Shown here: piece after piece, positions 1-8,423 of the stretch
Position numbering within the stretch: the stretch's first letter is position 1
Layout: the number at the start of each line of letters is the position of its first letter
Source: Solidesulfovibrio aerotolerans
GTDB taxonomy: Bacteria; Desulfobacterota; Desulfovibrionia; Desulfovibrionales; Desulfovibrionaceae
Assembly (NCBI RefSeq): GCF_009856865.1
Contig: NZ_WVUD01000022.1
Coordinates: forward strand, 1 to 64,000
Length of the DNA: 64,000 bases
Direction of reading: 5' to 3'
Program-made: the position numbers and the translations under genes
The notes under the pieces: model-generated
What the model was told of the DNA's origin: nothing
The model's database searches: none
The model's input: only the letters and a program-made list of their open reading frames with translations

Positions 1-48
1 TGGGGAAACCCTTTTTTCAAAAAGGGTTTCCCCAGCCGCCGGAGGCAT
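1..48. repeat. Palindromic intergenic repeat with GCCGCCGGAGGCAT module, upstream of trpB
   Basis: Positions 1-34 form an almost perfect palindrome: 16-base arms starting TGGGGAAACCC, with a two-base centre. It is followed at 35-48 by GCCGCCGGAGGCAT. The same module follows other palindromes near 28930 and 44157 and precedes one (inverted) at 9861. The same AAACCC/GGGTTT palindrome core recurs at 13715-13758. The GGAGG at 41-45 lies 11 bases before the trpB start, so the repeat probably also provides its Shine-Dalgarno. The element may continue to the left of the window. Confidence 0.75.
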
Positions 49-56
49 ATCTCACT

Positions 57-1241
57 ATGAAAAAGGGTTATTACGGCGAGTTTGGCGGGCAGTTCGTGCC
101 GGAGCTGCTCATGCCGCCTTTGCTGGAACTGGAAGAGGCCATGCGCACGATTGTGCCGAGCGAGGGCTTTCAAAGCGAATTAAAGGCATTGTTGGCGGAT
201 TATGTCGGTCGGCCGTCGCCGCTGTACCGCTGCCCCAATCTGTCGCAAGAGTTGGGCTATGATTTGTGGCTCAAGCGCGAGGATTTGAATCACACCGGCG
301 CGCACAAGATCAACAACACCATGGGCCAGGGCCTTTTGACCAAATATATGGGCAAAAAGGTGCTATTGGCCGAGACCGGGGCCGGCCAGCACGGCGTGGC
401 CACGGCCACGGCAGCGGCCATGCTGGGGCTTGATTGCATCGTCTACATGGGGGCCGAGGACGTGGTGCGCCAGTCGCACAACGTACGGCGCATGAAACTG
501 CTTGGGGCCGAAGTGGTGCCTATCGAGTCCGGCACCAAGACGCTCAAAGACGCCATCAACGCGGCGCTTCGCTATTGGATCGCCGAGCAGAATACCACCC
601 ACTATTGCTTTGGCACGGCGGCCGGCCCGCATCCGTTTCCGCTTTTGGTGCGCCAGTTCCAGGCGATCATATCCTTGGAAGCGCGCGCCCAGTGCCTGGA
701 CAAAATGGGCCGGCTGCCGGATTACGTGGTGGCTTGTGTGGGCGGCGGCTCCAACGCCATCGGCATGTTCCACCATTTCGTGCCGGATGCCTCGGTCAAA
801 TTGATCGGCGTCGAGGCCGGCGGCACGGGCGAGGCCGGCTGCTACCACAGCGCGCCCATCAGCCTTGGCACGCCCGGGGTGCTCCACGGCATGCGCACCA
901 TGCTGCTGCAAACTTCCGAGGGGCAAATCCAGCCGTCCCATTCCGTTTCGGCCGGCCTGGATTATCCCGGCGTCGGCCCGGAACACGCCCATCTCGGGGC
1001 CACCGGCCGGGTGCACTACGACGTGGCCGTGGACAGCCAAGCCCTGGCCGCCTTTGAGGCGTTGTGCCGACGCGAAGGCATCATTCCGGCCCTGGAGAGC
1101 TGCCACGCCGTGGCCTGGGCCTTAAACCCGGCCTCGGACATCCCCAAGGGGTCGCAGGTGGTGGTGTGCCTGTCCGGTCGCGGCGACAAGGATCTCGACA
1201 TCATCGAGTCCTATGAGAACACGCAGGGAGGCGCGCAATGA
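57..1241 (+). CDS. trpB: Tryptophan synthase beta subunit
   Basis: This is the PLP-dependent subunit that condenses indole with L-serine to give tryptophan, working in an alpha2-beta2 complex with TrpA in the cytoplasm. The 394-residue length is normal. The N-terminal GEFGGQFVPE signature is present, as is the PLP lysine motif HTGAHKINN (Lys84), followed by the GAGQHG and GGGSNAIG phosphate-binding loops and a C-terminal SGRGDKD. The ATG follows GGAGG at 41-45. Its stop overlaps the trpA start in an ATGA, so the pair is translationally coupled and is probably the end of a trp operon lying to the left. Confidence 0.97.
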   Translation: MKKGYYGEFGGQFVPELLMPPLLELEEAMRTIVPSEGFQSELKALLADYVGRPSPLYRCPNLSQELGYDLWLKREDLNHTGAHKINNTMGQGLLTKYMGKKVLLAETGAGQHGVATATAAAMLGLDCIVYMGAEDVVRQSHNVRRMKLLGAEVVPIESGTKTLKDAINAALRYWIAEQNTTHYCFGTAAGPHPFPLLVRQFQAIISLEARAQCLDKMGRLPDYVVACVGGGSNAIGMFHHFVPDASVKLIGVEAGGTGEAGCYHSAPISLGTPGVLHGMRTMLLQTSEGQIQPSHSVSAGLDYPGVGPEHAHLGATGRVHYDVAVDSQALAAFEALCRREGIIPALESCHAVAWALNPASDIPKGSQVVVCLSGRGDKDLDIIESYENTQGGAQ

Positions 1242-2008
1242 GCCAGTCGATTCTGACCACCCGCATCATGGAGGCGCTGGCCGCCGGGCGCAAAGCGCTT
1301 ATGCCCTTTTTGCCGGGTGGCTTCCCGGACAAGGAGCGGTTTTTCGACGAACTGGCCGCCCTGGATGCCGGCGGGGCCGACATCATCGAGATCGGCGTGC
1401 CCTTTTCCGACCCCGTGGCCGATGGCCCGGTGGTGGAACAGGCCTCCCTCGATTGCCTGCTCAACGGCACCTGCCTGTCCTGGCTGCTCTATGAATTGGA
1501 GAAGCGCAAAGGCCAGTACCGGGCAGGCATCGTGCTCATGGGCTATTACAACCCGTTTCTGCAATACGGCCTGGAGCAACTGGCTGAGGATGCGGCCAAC
1601 GCCGGGGTGTCCGGGTTTGTCGTGCCCGACGTGCCGCTCGAGGAATCGGGACCGCTTCGCGCCGCTCTGGACAAGCACAACCTGGACCTGATCCCGCTGG
1701 TTGGCCTCAACACCTCCGAAGAACGGCTGGCCGCCTATGCCAAGGACGCGCGCGGCTTCGTCTATTTCGTCTCGGTGCTGGGCACGACAGGCATGCGTGA
1801 TTCCCTGCCAACCGAGATCAAAGAGCGCCTGACGGCCGTGCGCCGCCTGTTTCACGTGCCCGTGGCCCTGGGTTTCGGCATCAAGTCCCCGGAACAACTC
1901 CTGGCCTTTGGCGATCTGGTGGATGGCGTGGTTTTCGGCTCGGCCCTTATCGCCCACATCAAGGCCGGCGGCACATCCGCCGAATTCATGCTCCGCTGGC
2001 GCAGCTGA
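1238..2008 (+). CDS. trpA: Tryptophan synthase alpha subunit
   Basis: TrpA cleaves indole-3-glycerol phosphate to indole and glyceraldehyde-3-phosphate and channels indole to TrpB. The product is a 256-residue TIM barrel. The catalytic Glu and Asp lie in the ADIIEIGVPFSDPVADGP block near residues 48-65. GTTGMR and the C-terminal GFGIKSPEQ and DGVVFGSA phosphate-binding strands follow. The ATG overlaps the trpB stop by four bases. No other trp gene follows; the next gene, a LysE exporter, starts 131 bases downstream. Confidence 0.96.
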   Translation: MSQSILTTRIMEALAAGRKALMPFLPGGFPDKERFFDELAALDAGGADIIEIGVPFSDPVADGPVVEQASLDCLLNGTCLSWLLYELEKRKGQYRAGIVLMGYYNPFLQYGLEQLAEDAANAGVSGFVVPDVPLEESGPLRAALDKHNLDLIPLVGLNTSEERLAAYAKDARGFVYFVSVLGTTGMRDSLPTEIKERLTAVRRLFHVPVALGFGIKSPEQLLAFGDLVDGVVFGSALIAHIKAGGTSAEFMLRWRS

Positions 2009-2139
2009 CCGCACCTGATACGGGCGACCGCCAGCCGCTGCCGCGTCCTGTCCCTGGGGCGAACGCAGCGGCAGGCGGGCAAAGGCTCCCGGCCGGCCTG
2101 CGACCCGGCCGGGCAGCCCCCCTGTCGCGGGAAGCCGCC

Positions 2140-2763
2140 ATGCTCACCAAAACCTATCTCGCCTATCTGATGACCCTGGCCGCCAGCATGCCCACCCCCG
2201 GGCCGGCCATGCTGCAGGCCATGACCCTTGGCATGCGCCACGGTGCCCGGCCGGTGGCTGCGGCGGCCCTGGGCAATGCCTGCGCCACGGTCCTGCAGGT
2301 GACGGCCATTTTGTTCGGCCTGTCACTGCTCGCCCGGGAACCGATCCTGTTGCGGCTGGTCCGGTTTGCCGGCGCAGCCTACCTCATCTGGCTGGGGCTG
2401 CGCTTGTGGCGCGCCCCGTGCCGGCTGGCGCTGCCGGCAGGCGTCGCTTCCACCACCCGCCTGCCCCATCTCTTCGGCCAGGGCCTGCTCGTGGCGGCGG
2501 TTAATCCCAAGGCCTGGGGCTTTTTATCGGCCATGCTGCCGCCCTTTGTCACGGCCGGCATGCCGGACCTCGCGGCCGTCGCCCTGCTCGTCTCGCCGGT
2601 ATGTCTGATCGGGTTTGGCGGCATGATGGCCTATGCCGTCTTCGGGGCTTGGCTTGTCCGTGTTCTGGAATCGCCTGCGGCCCTGCGCCGGGTGTTTCGG
2701 GCCATGGCCGTGGTTCTGTGGGCCTGCGCCGGCTTTTTCGCCGCCAGAGAATTCCCCTTGTGA
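2140..2763 (+). CDS. LysE/RhtB family amino acid exporter
   Basis: A 207-residue polytopic membrane protein with about six hydrophobic segments. It has the family features: an N-terminal TPGPAM motif after the first helix (residues 25-30), a central AGAAYLIWLGLRLWR segment, and NPKAWGF in the second half. Family members export amino acids such as lysine, threonine or homoserine lactone; the substrate cannot be read from the sequence. A GGGAAG ribosome binding site precedes the ATG. Proximity to trpBA is suggestive only, because the 131-base gap argues against strict coupling. Confidence 0.85.
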   Translation: MLTKTYLAYLMTLAASMPTPGPAMLQAMTLGMRHGARPVAAAALGNACATVLQVTAILFGLSLLAREPILLRLVRFAGAAYLIWLGLRLWRAPCRLALPAGVASTTRLPHLFGQGLLVAAVNPKAWGFLSAMLPPFVTAGMPDLAAVALLVSPVCLIGFGGMMAYAVFGAWLVRVLESPAALRRVFRAMAVVLWACAGFFAAREFPL

Positions 2764-2804
2764 AGCGCTTGGGGTATGGTCAGGCTGCCTGAGAAGGACG
2801 CCCC

Positions 2805-3905
2805 ATGCCCCAATGCGCCAAAATCCTCGTTGTCGATGACGACCCGGCCGTGCTCGACGCCCTGCGCCGCACCCTTGGCCGCTGTTACGATCTGGAAACA
2901 GCCCTTGGCCCGGAAACCGGCCTGCGCCTGCTGACCGAACGCGGTCCCTTTGCCGTCATCGTCTCTGATCTGCGCATGCCGGGCCTGTCCGGCGTGGAGT
3001 TTTTGCGCCGGGCCAAGGCTCTCGCCCCCCAGGCCGTGCCGCTCATGCTCACCGGCCATGGCGACCTGGACACGGCCATGGAGGCGATAAACGAAGGCCG
3101 GATCTTTCGGTTCCTGACCAAACCCTGCCCCCCGGCGACCTTGCGCTGCTCCCTGGACGCGGCCCTGGCCCAGTATCGTCTGGCCGCCGCCGACCGGGAG
3201 CTGTTGCGGGTGACCGTGGAAAACGCCCGGCTGCGGGAAGACGTGGAACGCATCATGCGCCACGATCTGAAAACGCCGCTGACCACCATCATCAGCCTGC
3301 CCCAGGTCATGCGTCTGGCAGAGAATCTCGACGACGACCAGCGCGACATGCTTTCGCTTATCGAAGACGCCGGCTACACCGTCCTGGCCATGGTGAACCT
3401 GTCGGCGGCGCTGTTTCAAATGGAACGCGACCAGTACACCCTGGCCCCGGTCGCGGTCGCTATCGTGCCCATCGTCAAAAAGCTGTTCGCCGCCCATGCC
3501 TATACGGCCAACGCCCACAACCTGTCCCTGGAACTGACCCTGGACGGCCGCCCGCCGTGCGCTGGAGAAGCCTTTGCCGTCATGGGCGAGGAACTGCTGT
3601 GCTATTCCATGCTGGCCAATCTTTTGGCCAATGCCGTGGAGGCCTCGCCCGACGGCGGGCGGGTGTCGGTGGATTTGCGCCGGCAGGGGAAGCTGGCGTG
3701 CATCGTCCTGACCAATCAGGGCGCTGTCCCCGTAAGCATTCGGGAGCGGTTTTTCGAGAAATACGTCACGGCCGGCAAACCCAAGGGCACCGGACTTGGG
3801 GCCTATTCCGCCCGGCGCATCGCCCTGGCCCACGGCGGCGATATCATCTTGGCCACCGATGACACCACCGGCACCGTGGTCACGGTCTGCCTACCGCCAG
3901 CTTGA
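2805..3905 (+). CDS. Response regulator-histidine kinase (REC-HisKA-HATPase)
   Basis: A cytoplasmic two-component protein with reversed hybrid order. An N-terminal receiver (residues 5-120; VVDDDP acidic pocket, phospho-Asp in IVSDLRMPG, conserved Lys in FLTKPCP) is followed by a short coiled linker, then a dimerisation domain with the H-box MRHDLKTPL (His near residue 151), and a HATPase domain with N-box NLLANAVEAS and G-box KGTGLGAYSARR. There are no membrane segments, so its input is presumably phosphotransfer or a partner protein. The SD is GAAGGA. Its 3' end overlaps the convergent CheY-like gene by 26 bases. Confidence 0.9.
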   Translation: MPQCAKILVVDDDPAVLDALRRTLGRCYDLETALGPETGLRLLTERGPFAVIVSDLRMPGLSGVEFLRRAKALAPQAVPLMLTGHGDLDTAMEAINEGRIFRFLTKPCPPATLRCSLDAALAQYRLAAADRELLRVTVENARLREDVERIMRHDLKTPLTTIISLPQVMRLAENLDDDQRDMLSLIEDAGYTVLAMVNLSAALFQMERDQYTLAPVAVAIVPIVKKLFAAHAYTANAHNLSLELTLDGRPPCAGEAFAVMGEELLCYSMLANLLANAVEASPDGGRVSVDLRRQGKLACIVLTNQGAVPVSIRERFFEKYVTAGKPKGTGLGAYSARRIALAHGGDIILATDDTTGTVVTVCLPPA

Positions 3906-4299
3906 GCAGGCTCGGACAGCGCTCGCACACGGAACTGAGCTTTTTATACAGGGTGTCCGGCGAAAACGGTTTGACCACATAGTCGGTCACGCCGGCCTGC
4001 ATAGCCGCCTGCACATGCTCGATATTGGCTTCGGCCGTAATCATGACCACCGGCAACCTGGCGTAGCTTTCGCTCTGGCGGATGCGCTCCAGCAGTGACA
4101 GGCCGGACAGGCGGGGCATGTTCCAGTCGAGCAGCACCAGATCCACCCGCGCGTTATTGATCAGCTTCCAGGCCTCGTCGCCGTCCTCGGCAAACTCAAT
4201 GTGCTTAAGGCCCAACTGCCGCAGGATGTAGGCAATGGTTTTGCGCATGGGCTGCTGATCGTCCACCACCAGGACAACCATCCCTTTGGGAACATTCAT
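3880..4299 (-). CDS. CheY-like single-domain response regulator
   Basis: A 139-residue stand-alone receiver. The phosphorylation site lies in LVLLDWNMPRLSG, the acidic pair in LVVDDQQPMRK, and the conserved Thr and Lys in VVMITAEAN and YVVKPFSPD. There is no output domain, as in CheY or Spo0F-type shuttle proteins. A strong AAGGAGG precedes the ATG. The gene converges on, and overlaps by 26 bases, the receiver-kinase gene, and is divergent from the binding protein-chemoreceptor pair. A role in chemotaxis or as partner of the kinase is an inference from position. Confidence 0.9.
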   Translation of the reverse strand: MNVPKGMVVLVVDDQQPMRKTIAYILRQLGLKHIEFAEDGDEAWKLINNARVDLVLLDWNMPRLSGLSLLERIRQSESYARLPVVMITAEANIEHVQAAMQAGVTDYVVKPFSPDTLYKKLSSVCERCPSLLKLAVGRP

Positions 4300-4655
4300 G
4301 GCCGCCTCCTTGGCGTCTCAGCCAGAAGGATACGCCGGCGGACGGAAATATTCCATGTCCAAATGCGGCGGCACCGGCCGGGTGCAGCCAGAGGCCCCGG
4401 ACCGAAACGCACCACGGGTGAGCTGGCGCAGCCCGTTATTTGATCAGAATGTGACGCCTCCATGTGCAATAGGGTCTTTTCCAGACGATTCGTTGACAAA
4501 GCCCCCAACAGCTTCCCCGTGCTGCCTTTTTCATGAATAGGTGTTGGGACCGTAACGGCCACGCGTCGCAGCGTCCGCATCATCCCCGCATCCTCCTGGA
4601 CTCCTCAAAAAAAGCTGAGGCCAGGGGCAGCACCTTGAGACTTTGGAGGTATTTT
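4300..4655. other. 356-base divergent intergenic region
   Basis: This lies between the CheY-like gene (minus) and the binding-protein gene (plus) and must hold both promoters. A TTGACA at 4487-4492 is the only good minus-35 hexamer I see on the plus strand, and no convincing minus-10 follows at normal spacing. A short hairpin with CCTCA/TGAGG arms surrounds a run of A near 4605-4622. I find no credible extra gene. Confidence 0.5.
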
Positions 4656-5630
4656 GTGCGTCGTATCATTGTAGCCCTTGTTGTTCTCGGCTTCCTGACG
4701 TCAACCGCTTACGCCAAACAGTATAAAGTTGGGATGATCCACTGGATTGCCTTTTCACCGCTCAATGTGGCTGAGGCCAAGGGCCTGTGGAAAGACCAGG
4801 GCCTTGATGTGGAGGTCGTTAATTTCGGCTCCAACCAGGAACTCAACGCCGCCCTGGAAAACAAACGCATCGACATCGCTCTGGATATGCTCGGTTCCTG
4901 GGTGGGACTTACCATGAGCGGCACGCCCATCGCCATTCTGGGCGAGACGGACTGGTCCAACGGCGGCGACAAGATCATTGCCAAAAAGGGCCTGGACATG
5001 GCCGCACTCAAAGGCCAGACCGTCGGCATCTATTTGAATCAGCCGTCAGTGACCTTTTTCCTCAACAGATTCCTGGCCGCCAATGGCTTAAAGCTTGCGG
5101 ATATCAAAACCGTCGAAGTCGAGCCCGAGGCCATGGCCGACAACTTTATCGCCGGCAAGATGCCCCTGACCGTCAACTATGATCCCCAGGCGCTACGCGC
5201 CATCAAGGAAGGCGACGGCACGGTGGTGGCCACCAGCGCCACCTATCCCGGCGTCATCCCCGAGGGCTTCGCGGCCCGGGCAGACACCCTGGCCGAGCTC
5301 CCCGCGGCCGATCTGGCCAAATTCTTCGCCGGCTGGACCAAGGCCGTGGCCTGGACCAAAGACCCCGCCAACTGGGCAGAGTATGCCACCATCCTCAACA
5401 CCAAGACCTTTGAGGGCGAAAAGCCCTATTCCGAAGCGGAACTCAAGGAAATGCTCGCCGCCGTGTCCATCCATGACAAAGCGACGCAGCTTGCGCGCAA
5501 CACCGTCGGCCTCAAGGCGTATATGACGGAGCTGCACGCTTTTCTCAAGGACAACAACCTGCTGCAGGCAGATTTCGCCTCGGATGCCATCCTGCAAAAC
5601 ACCGTCCTGATCGAGTCGCTCAAGCAATAA
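4656..5630 (+). CDS. Periplasmic substrate-binding protein, NMT1/SsuA-like
   Basis: A 324-residue solute-binding protein of the sulfonate/nitrate/thiamine-precursor class. I prefer the GTG at 4656 to the in-frame ATG at 4533: a clean GGAGGT lies five bases upstream, and translation from there begins with a signal peptide (MRRIIVALVVLGFLTSTAYA) followed by mature KQYKVGMIHW. Family hallmarks include NVAEAKGLWKDQGLDVEVV and the N-lobe LNQPSVTFFLNRFL. No permease or ATPase gene is adjacent; a chemoreceptor follows 72 bases downstream, so it may feed a sensor rather than an importer. Confidence 0.85.
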   Translation: MRRIIVALVVLGFLTSTAYAKQYKVGMIHWIAFSPLNVAEAKGLWKDQGLDVEVVNFGSNQELNAALENKRIDIALDMLGSWVGLTMSGTPIAILGETDWSNGGDKIIAKKGLDMAALKGQTVGIYLNQPSVTFFLNRFLAANGLKLADIKTVEVEPEAMADNFIAGKMPLTVNYDPQALRAIKEGDGTVVATSATYPGVIPEGFAARADTLAELPAADLAKFFAGWTKAVAWTKDPANWAEYATILNTKTFEGEKPYSEAELKEMLAAVSIHDKATQLARNTVGLKAYMTELHAFLKDNNLLQADFASDAILQNTVLIESLKQ

Positions 5631-5702
5631 GCAAACAGCCCCGGCGCGTCGGAACCCTTCCGGCGCGCCAAACCGTGCGTCTTTTCCCAAGGGAGTTCTG
5701 CC

Positions 5703-7553
5703 GTGCAGCAAAAGTATCTTCCCCTTGTCACCAGGCTCGGCATTATCTACGCCGTACTGGCCGTGGCCTTTGTTGCCCAGACGGTCCTGTCCTACTCCAA
5801 CGGGCAAAGGCTCAAAGCCGTCTATCAAAGCCAGATCCAGGCAGCCCGGGGCCTGGACGACCTCACCCAGGCTCTCTACGCCCTGCGGCTCAAGGTTTTT
5901 CAATATCTGGGGACAAGCAAGCCGGCTGAAATGGACGCCATAAAAACGGAAGCCGCCGCCCTTTCCGCCGCTATCGCCAAACAGCTCCAATACGGGGCGC
6001 TCGGGGAATTGGCGCCGCTTTTTGCAAAGGCCCAGGCGCAATACGACAGCATCATCAAGGAACACGGGGATTTTAAGACCAAACAGGCCTACCAGGCGAT
6101 CTATGGCGACTCCCAGGCCACCTTCGAGCAATCCAAGACCAGCATCACCGGACTTTCCGGCAGAGCCCGGGCCCAAGCCGAGGCTGCGGAGCAGTCTGCG
6201 TTTAACACCATCCTCGGCGTCACCATCGGGGCGGCCGTTTTAGTGGCCGCCGCCCTCGGCTTTCTGGTCTATTACTCCAAGCGGGCCATCGTCTCCCCGC
6301 TGAATCGACTTTCGGTCTATGCCGCGAAAGTCTCCCAGGGCGAGATGGAGGCACCCATCGACGGCGTCTACCAGGCCGAACTGCACATTCTCAAAGAGTC
6401 CCTGTCCCAGATGGTGGTCAACTTGCGGGATCAGATCAGCCTGGCCGCCCGTGATGAGGAAAAAGCCAGACTGTGCGCCGACGAGGCCATCGCAGCCAGA
6501 AGCCAAAGCGAAGGGCTCAAGATCCAGGCCGAGAGGTCGTTTGACCGCATGAAGGACGCGGCCGGCCAGCTTGAGCAGATGGCCGACACCCTGGCCAGCG
6601 CCAGCCAGGAACTCTCCCACCAGATCGAGGAATCGGCCCAGGGCGCCAACATGCAAAAGAGCCGGGCCTCGGAGGCTTTCGATGCCATCACCCAGTTGAG
6701 TCAGGTCTCCCTGGAAGTGTCCCAGAAAGCTTCGACCTCGGCGCAACTGGCCGAGCGTACCCGCACCGAAGCCGACAAGGGATCGCAGGTGGTGGACTCG
6801 GTCGTGGAAATCATCCTGCAAGTCCATGCCAAAGCCCAGGCCAACAAAAACGACATGGCCGAACTCGGCAAACAGGCCCAGGCCATCAGCACCATCATTG
6901 ACGTCATCAACGACATCGCTGACCAGACCAATCTCCTGGCTTTAAATGCCGCCATCGAGGCGGCGCGCGCCGGCGAGGCCGGCCGGGGATTCGCCGTGGT
7001 GGCCGATGAGGTGCGCAAGCTGGCCGAACGAACCATGAACGCCACCAAGGAAGTGAGCCAGGCCATCGGCAACGTCCAGGACGCAACGCGTCGCAATCTC
7101 GCCTACGCCGAGGAAACCAACAGCGCCATTGCCAACAGCGTGGAACGGGCCAACCAATCCGGCGATGCCCTCAAGACCATTGTTGGCCTCATCGACGAAA
7201 CAGCCGGGCAGGTCCAATCGATCGCCGCCGCTGCTGAGGAGCAGTCGGCCACCACGGACCACATCATGGAGGCCCTGCGGCATGTGAGCAGCATTGCGGA
7301 AGAGACGGCACGGTGCATGGATGAATCGAGCGCAGCCGTGTCTGATCTGGCCCTGACTTCAAGCCGCCTGTCCGAACTCATCATGGAAATGCGCGAACAG
7401 GAGTCTGCCGAGGAGATCGCACCGACGCCCGCCCTGGCCCGGAGCGCTCCCCTGGGGAGGCTGGCCCTCCCGCCGCGCCTGCCTTCGCCAGTCGGTGGAA
7501 CGCGGGCACAGCCCCTCAGAGCGCAGCCCGGACAGCGGCGCGAATATTCCTAA
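5703..7553 (+). CDS. Methyl-accepting chemotaxis protein
   Basis: A 616-residue transmembrane chemoreceptor that would control CheA kinase activity. The N-terminal helix (about residues 12-32) and a second one (about 185-208) flank a periplasmic four-helix-bundle-like sensor. A HAMP domain follows (about 209-262), then a long cytoplasmic coiled coil with the invariant hairpin tip NLLALNAAIEAARAGEAGRG near residues 409-428. The C-terminus is low-complexity and lacks a clear CheR-tethering pentapeptide. The start is GTG with SD AAGGGAG. Co-orientation with the orphan binding protein suggests that protein presents the ligand. Confidence 0.95.
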   Translation: MQQKYLPLVTRLGIIYAVLAVAFVAQTVLSYSNGQRLKAVYQSQIQAARGLDDLTQALYALRLKVFQYLGTSKPAEMDAIKTEAAALSAAIAKQLQYGALGELAPLFAKAQAQYDSIIKEHGDFKTKQAYQAIYGDSQATFEQSKTSITGLSGRARAQAEAAEQSAFNTILGVTIGAAVLVAAALGFLVYYSKRAIVSPLNRLSVYAAKVSQGEMEAPIDGVYQAELHILKESLSQMVVNLRDQISLAARDEEKARLCADEAIAARSQSEGLKIQAERSFDRMKDAAGQLEQMADTLASASQELSHQIEESAQGANMQKSRASEAFDAITQLSQVSLEVSQKASTSAQLAERTRTEADKGSQVVDSVVEIILQVHAKAQANKNDMAELGKQAQAISTIIDVINDIADQTNLLALNAAIEAARAGEAGRGFAVVADEVRKLAERTMNATKEVSQAIGNVQDATRRNLAYAEETNSAIANSVERANQSGDALKTIVGLIDETAGQVQSIAAAAEEQSATTDHIMEALRHVSSIAEETARCMDESSAAVSDLALTSSRLSELIMEMREQESAEEIAPTPALARSAPLGRLALPPRLPSPVGGTRAQPLRAQPGQRREYS

Positions 7554-7584
7554 CGTCCCGTCGTTTTTGTTGCGGGCTGCAGCC

Positions 7585-8241
7585 CTAATCGCAACGATGC
7601 CGGCTGCAAGCCCCTTCGCGGGTAAAGACCACGGATTCGGCGATGTTGGTGCACTGGTCGCACACGCGTTTGAGGCCGTGGGCGATAAAGCAGATCTGCA
7701 CGGCCCGCTCCACCGGCCGGGCGGCGTCGCGCATGAATTCGGCCATCTCTTTAAGCAGCGCCACATTGAGTTCCAGGATGTCCAAGGACTCCTCGCACAG
7801 CCGCCGGGCCATATCCATGTCCAGATTGGTGAAGCAGACGGCGGTGTTGGCCAGAAAATCCCGCGTGGCCTCGGCCAGCTCCAACAGCTTGGGCGGCGGG
7901 GCAAACGCCTCCAACTCCAAAAGAATCAGACCGCGTTCGGCAATGTTGACGGCCTGATCGCCGATGCGTTCAATGTCGCCCACACAGCGCATGCAGCCAA
8001 GGATCGCCCGCAGATCGCCGGCCACGGGCTGGTACAGGGCCAAAACGCGCAAAATTTCCGCGTCCAGGGCACATTCCAGGGTGTCGATGGCGGCGTCCTC
8101 GACGATAACGGCGTCGGCCAGAGCCGGGTCGCGCGTAAACACCGAGCGCACGGCCTTGTCCACGGCGGCCTGGGCCATGTGGAAGGCGGTCAGGGTTTCG
8201 GTCTTTAAACGCTGTAAATCGGCCTCAATAATGCGTTCCAC
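7585..8241 (-). CDS. phoU: PhoU family phosphate signalling protein
   Basis: A 218-residue helical protein made of two PhoU repeats. The first carries the D-x-x-ID metal-binding pattern and VGDIERIGDQAVNIAERG; the second carries a related CDQCTNIAESVVF. PhoU represses the PhoR/Pst phosphate-starvation response and limits Pst uptake. The start is GTG at 8241, preceded by GGGGGAG. No pst, phoB or phoR gene lies nearby, so it is an orphan copy and could act with a distant Pst system or a Na/Pi transporter. Confidence 0.9.
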   Translation of the reverse strand: MERIIEADLQRLKTETLTAFHMAQAAVDKAVRSVFTRDPALADAVIVEDAAIDTLECALDAEILRVLALYQPVAGDLRAILGCMRCVGDIERIGDQAVNIAERGLILLELEAFAPPPKLLELAEATRDFLANTAVCFTNLDMDMARRLCEESLDILELNVALLKEMAEFMRDAARPVERAVQICFIAHGLKRVCDQCTNIAESVVFTREGACSRHRCD

Positions 8242-8423
8242 ACACTCCCCCGTCGGTCGGCTGGTTCATGGTCTGACCGTTATGGGTACCCGTCGCCGGG
8301 AAAACTGGCAAGGGGCGCACCAAAATGTCACATTCCCGCCATCTTTCCCCGCCCGGCCGCCGGCCGGCTTGACGGCGTCGGCCGGAAAGCCGACACGGCG
8401 GGGAAACTGCCAAGGAAGTTCAC

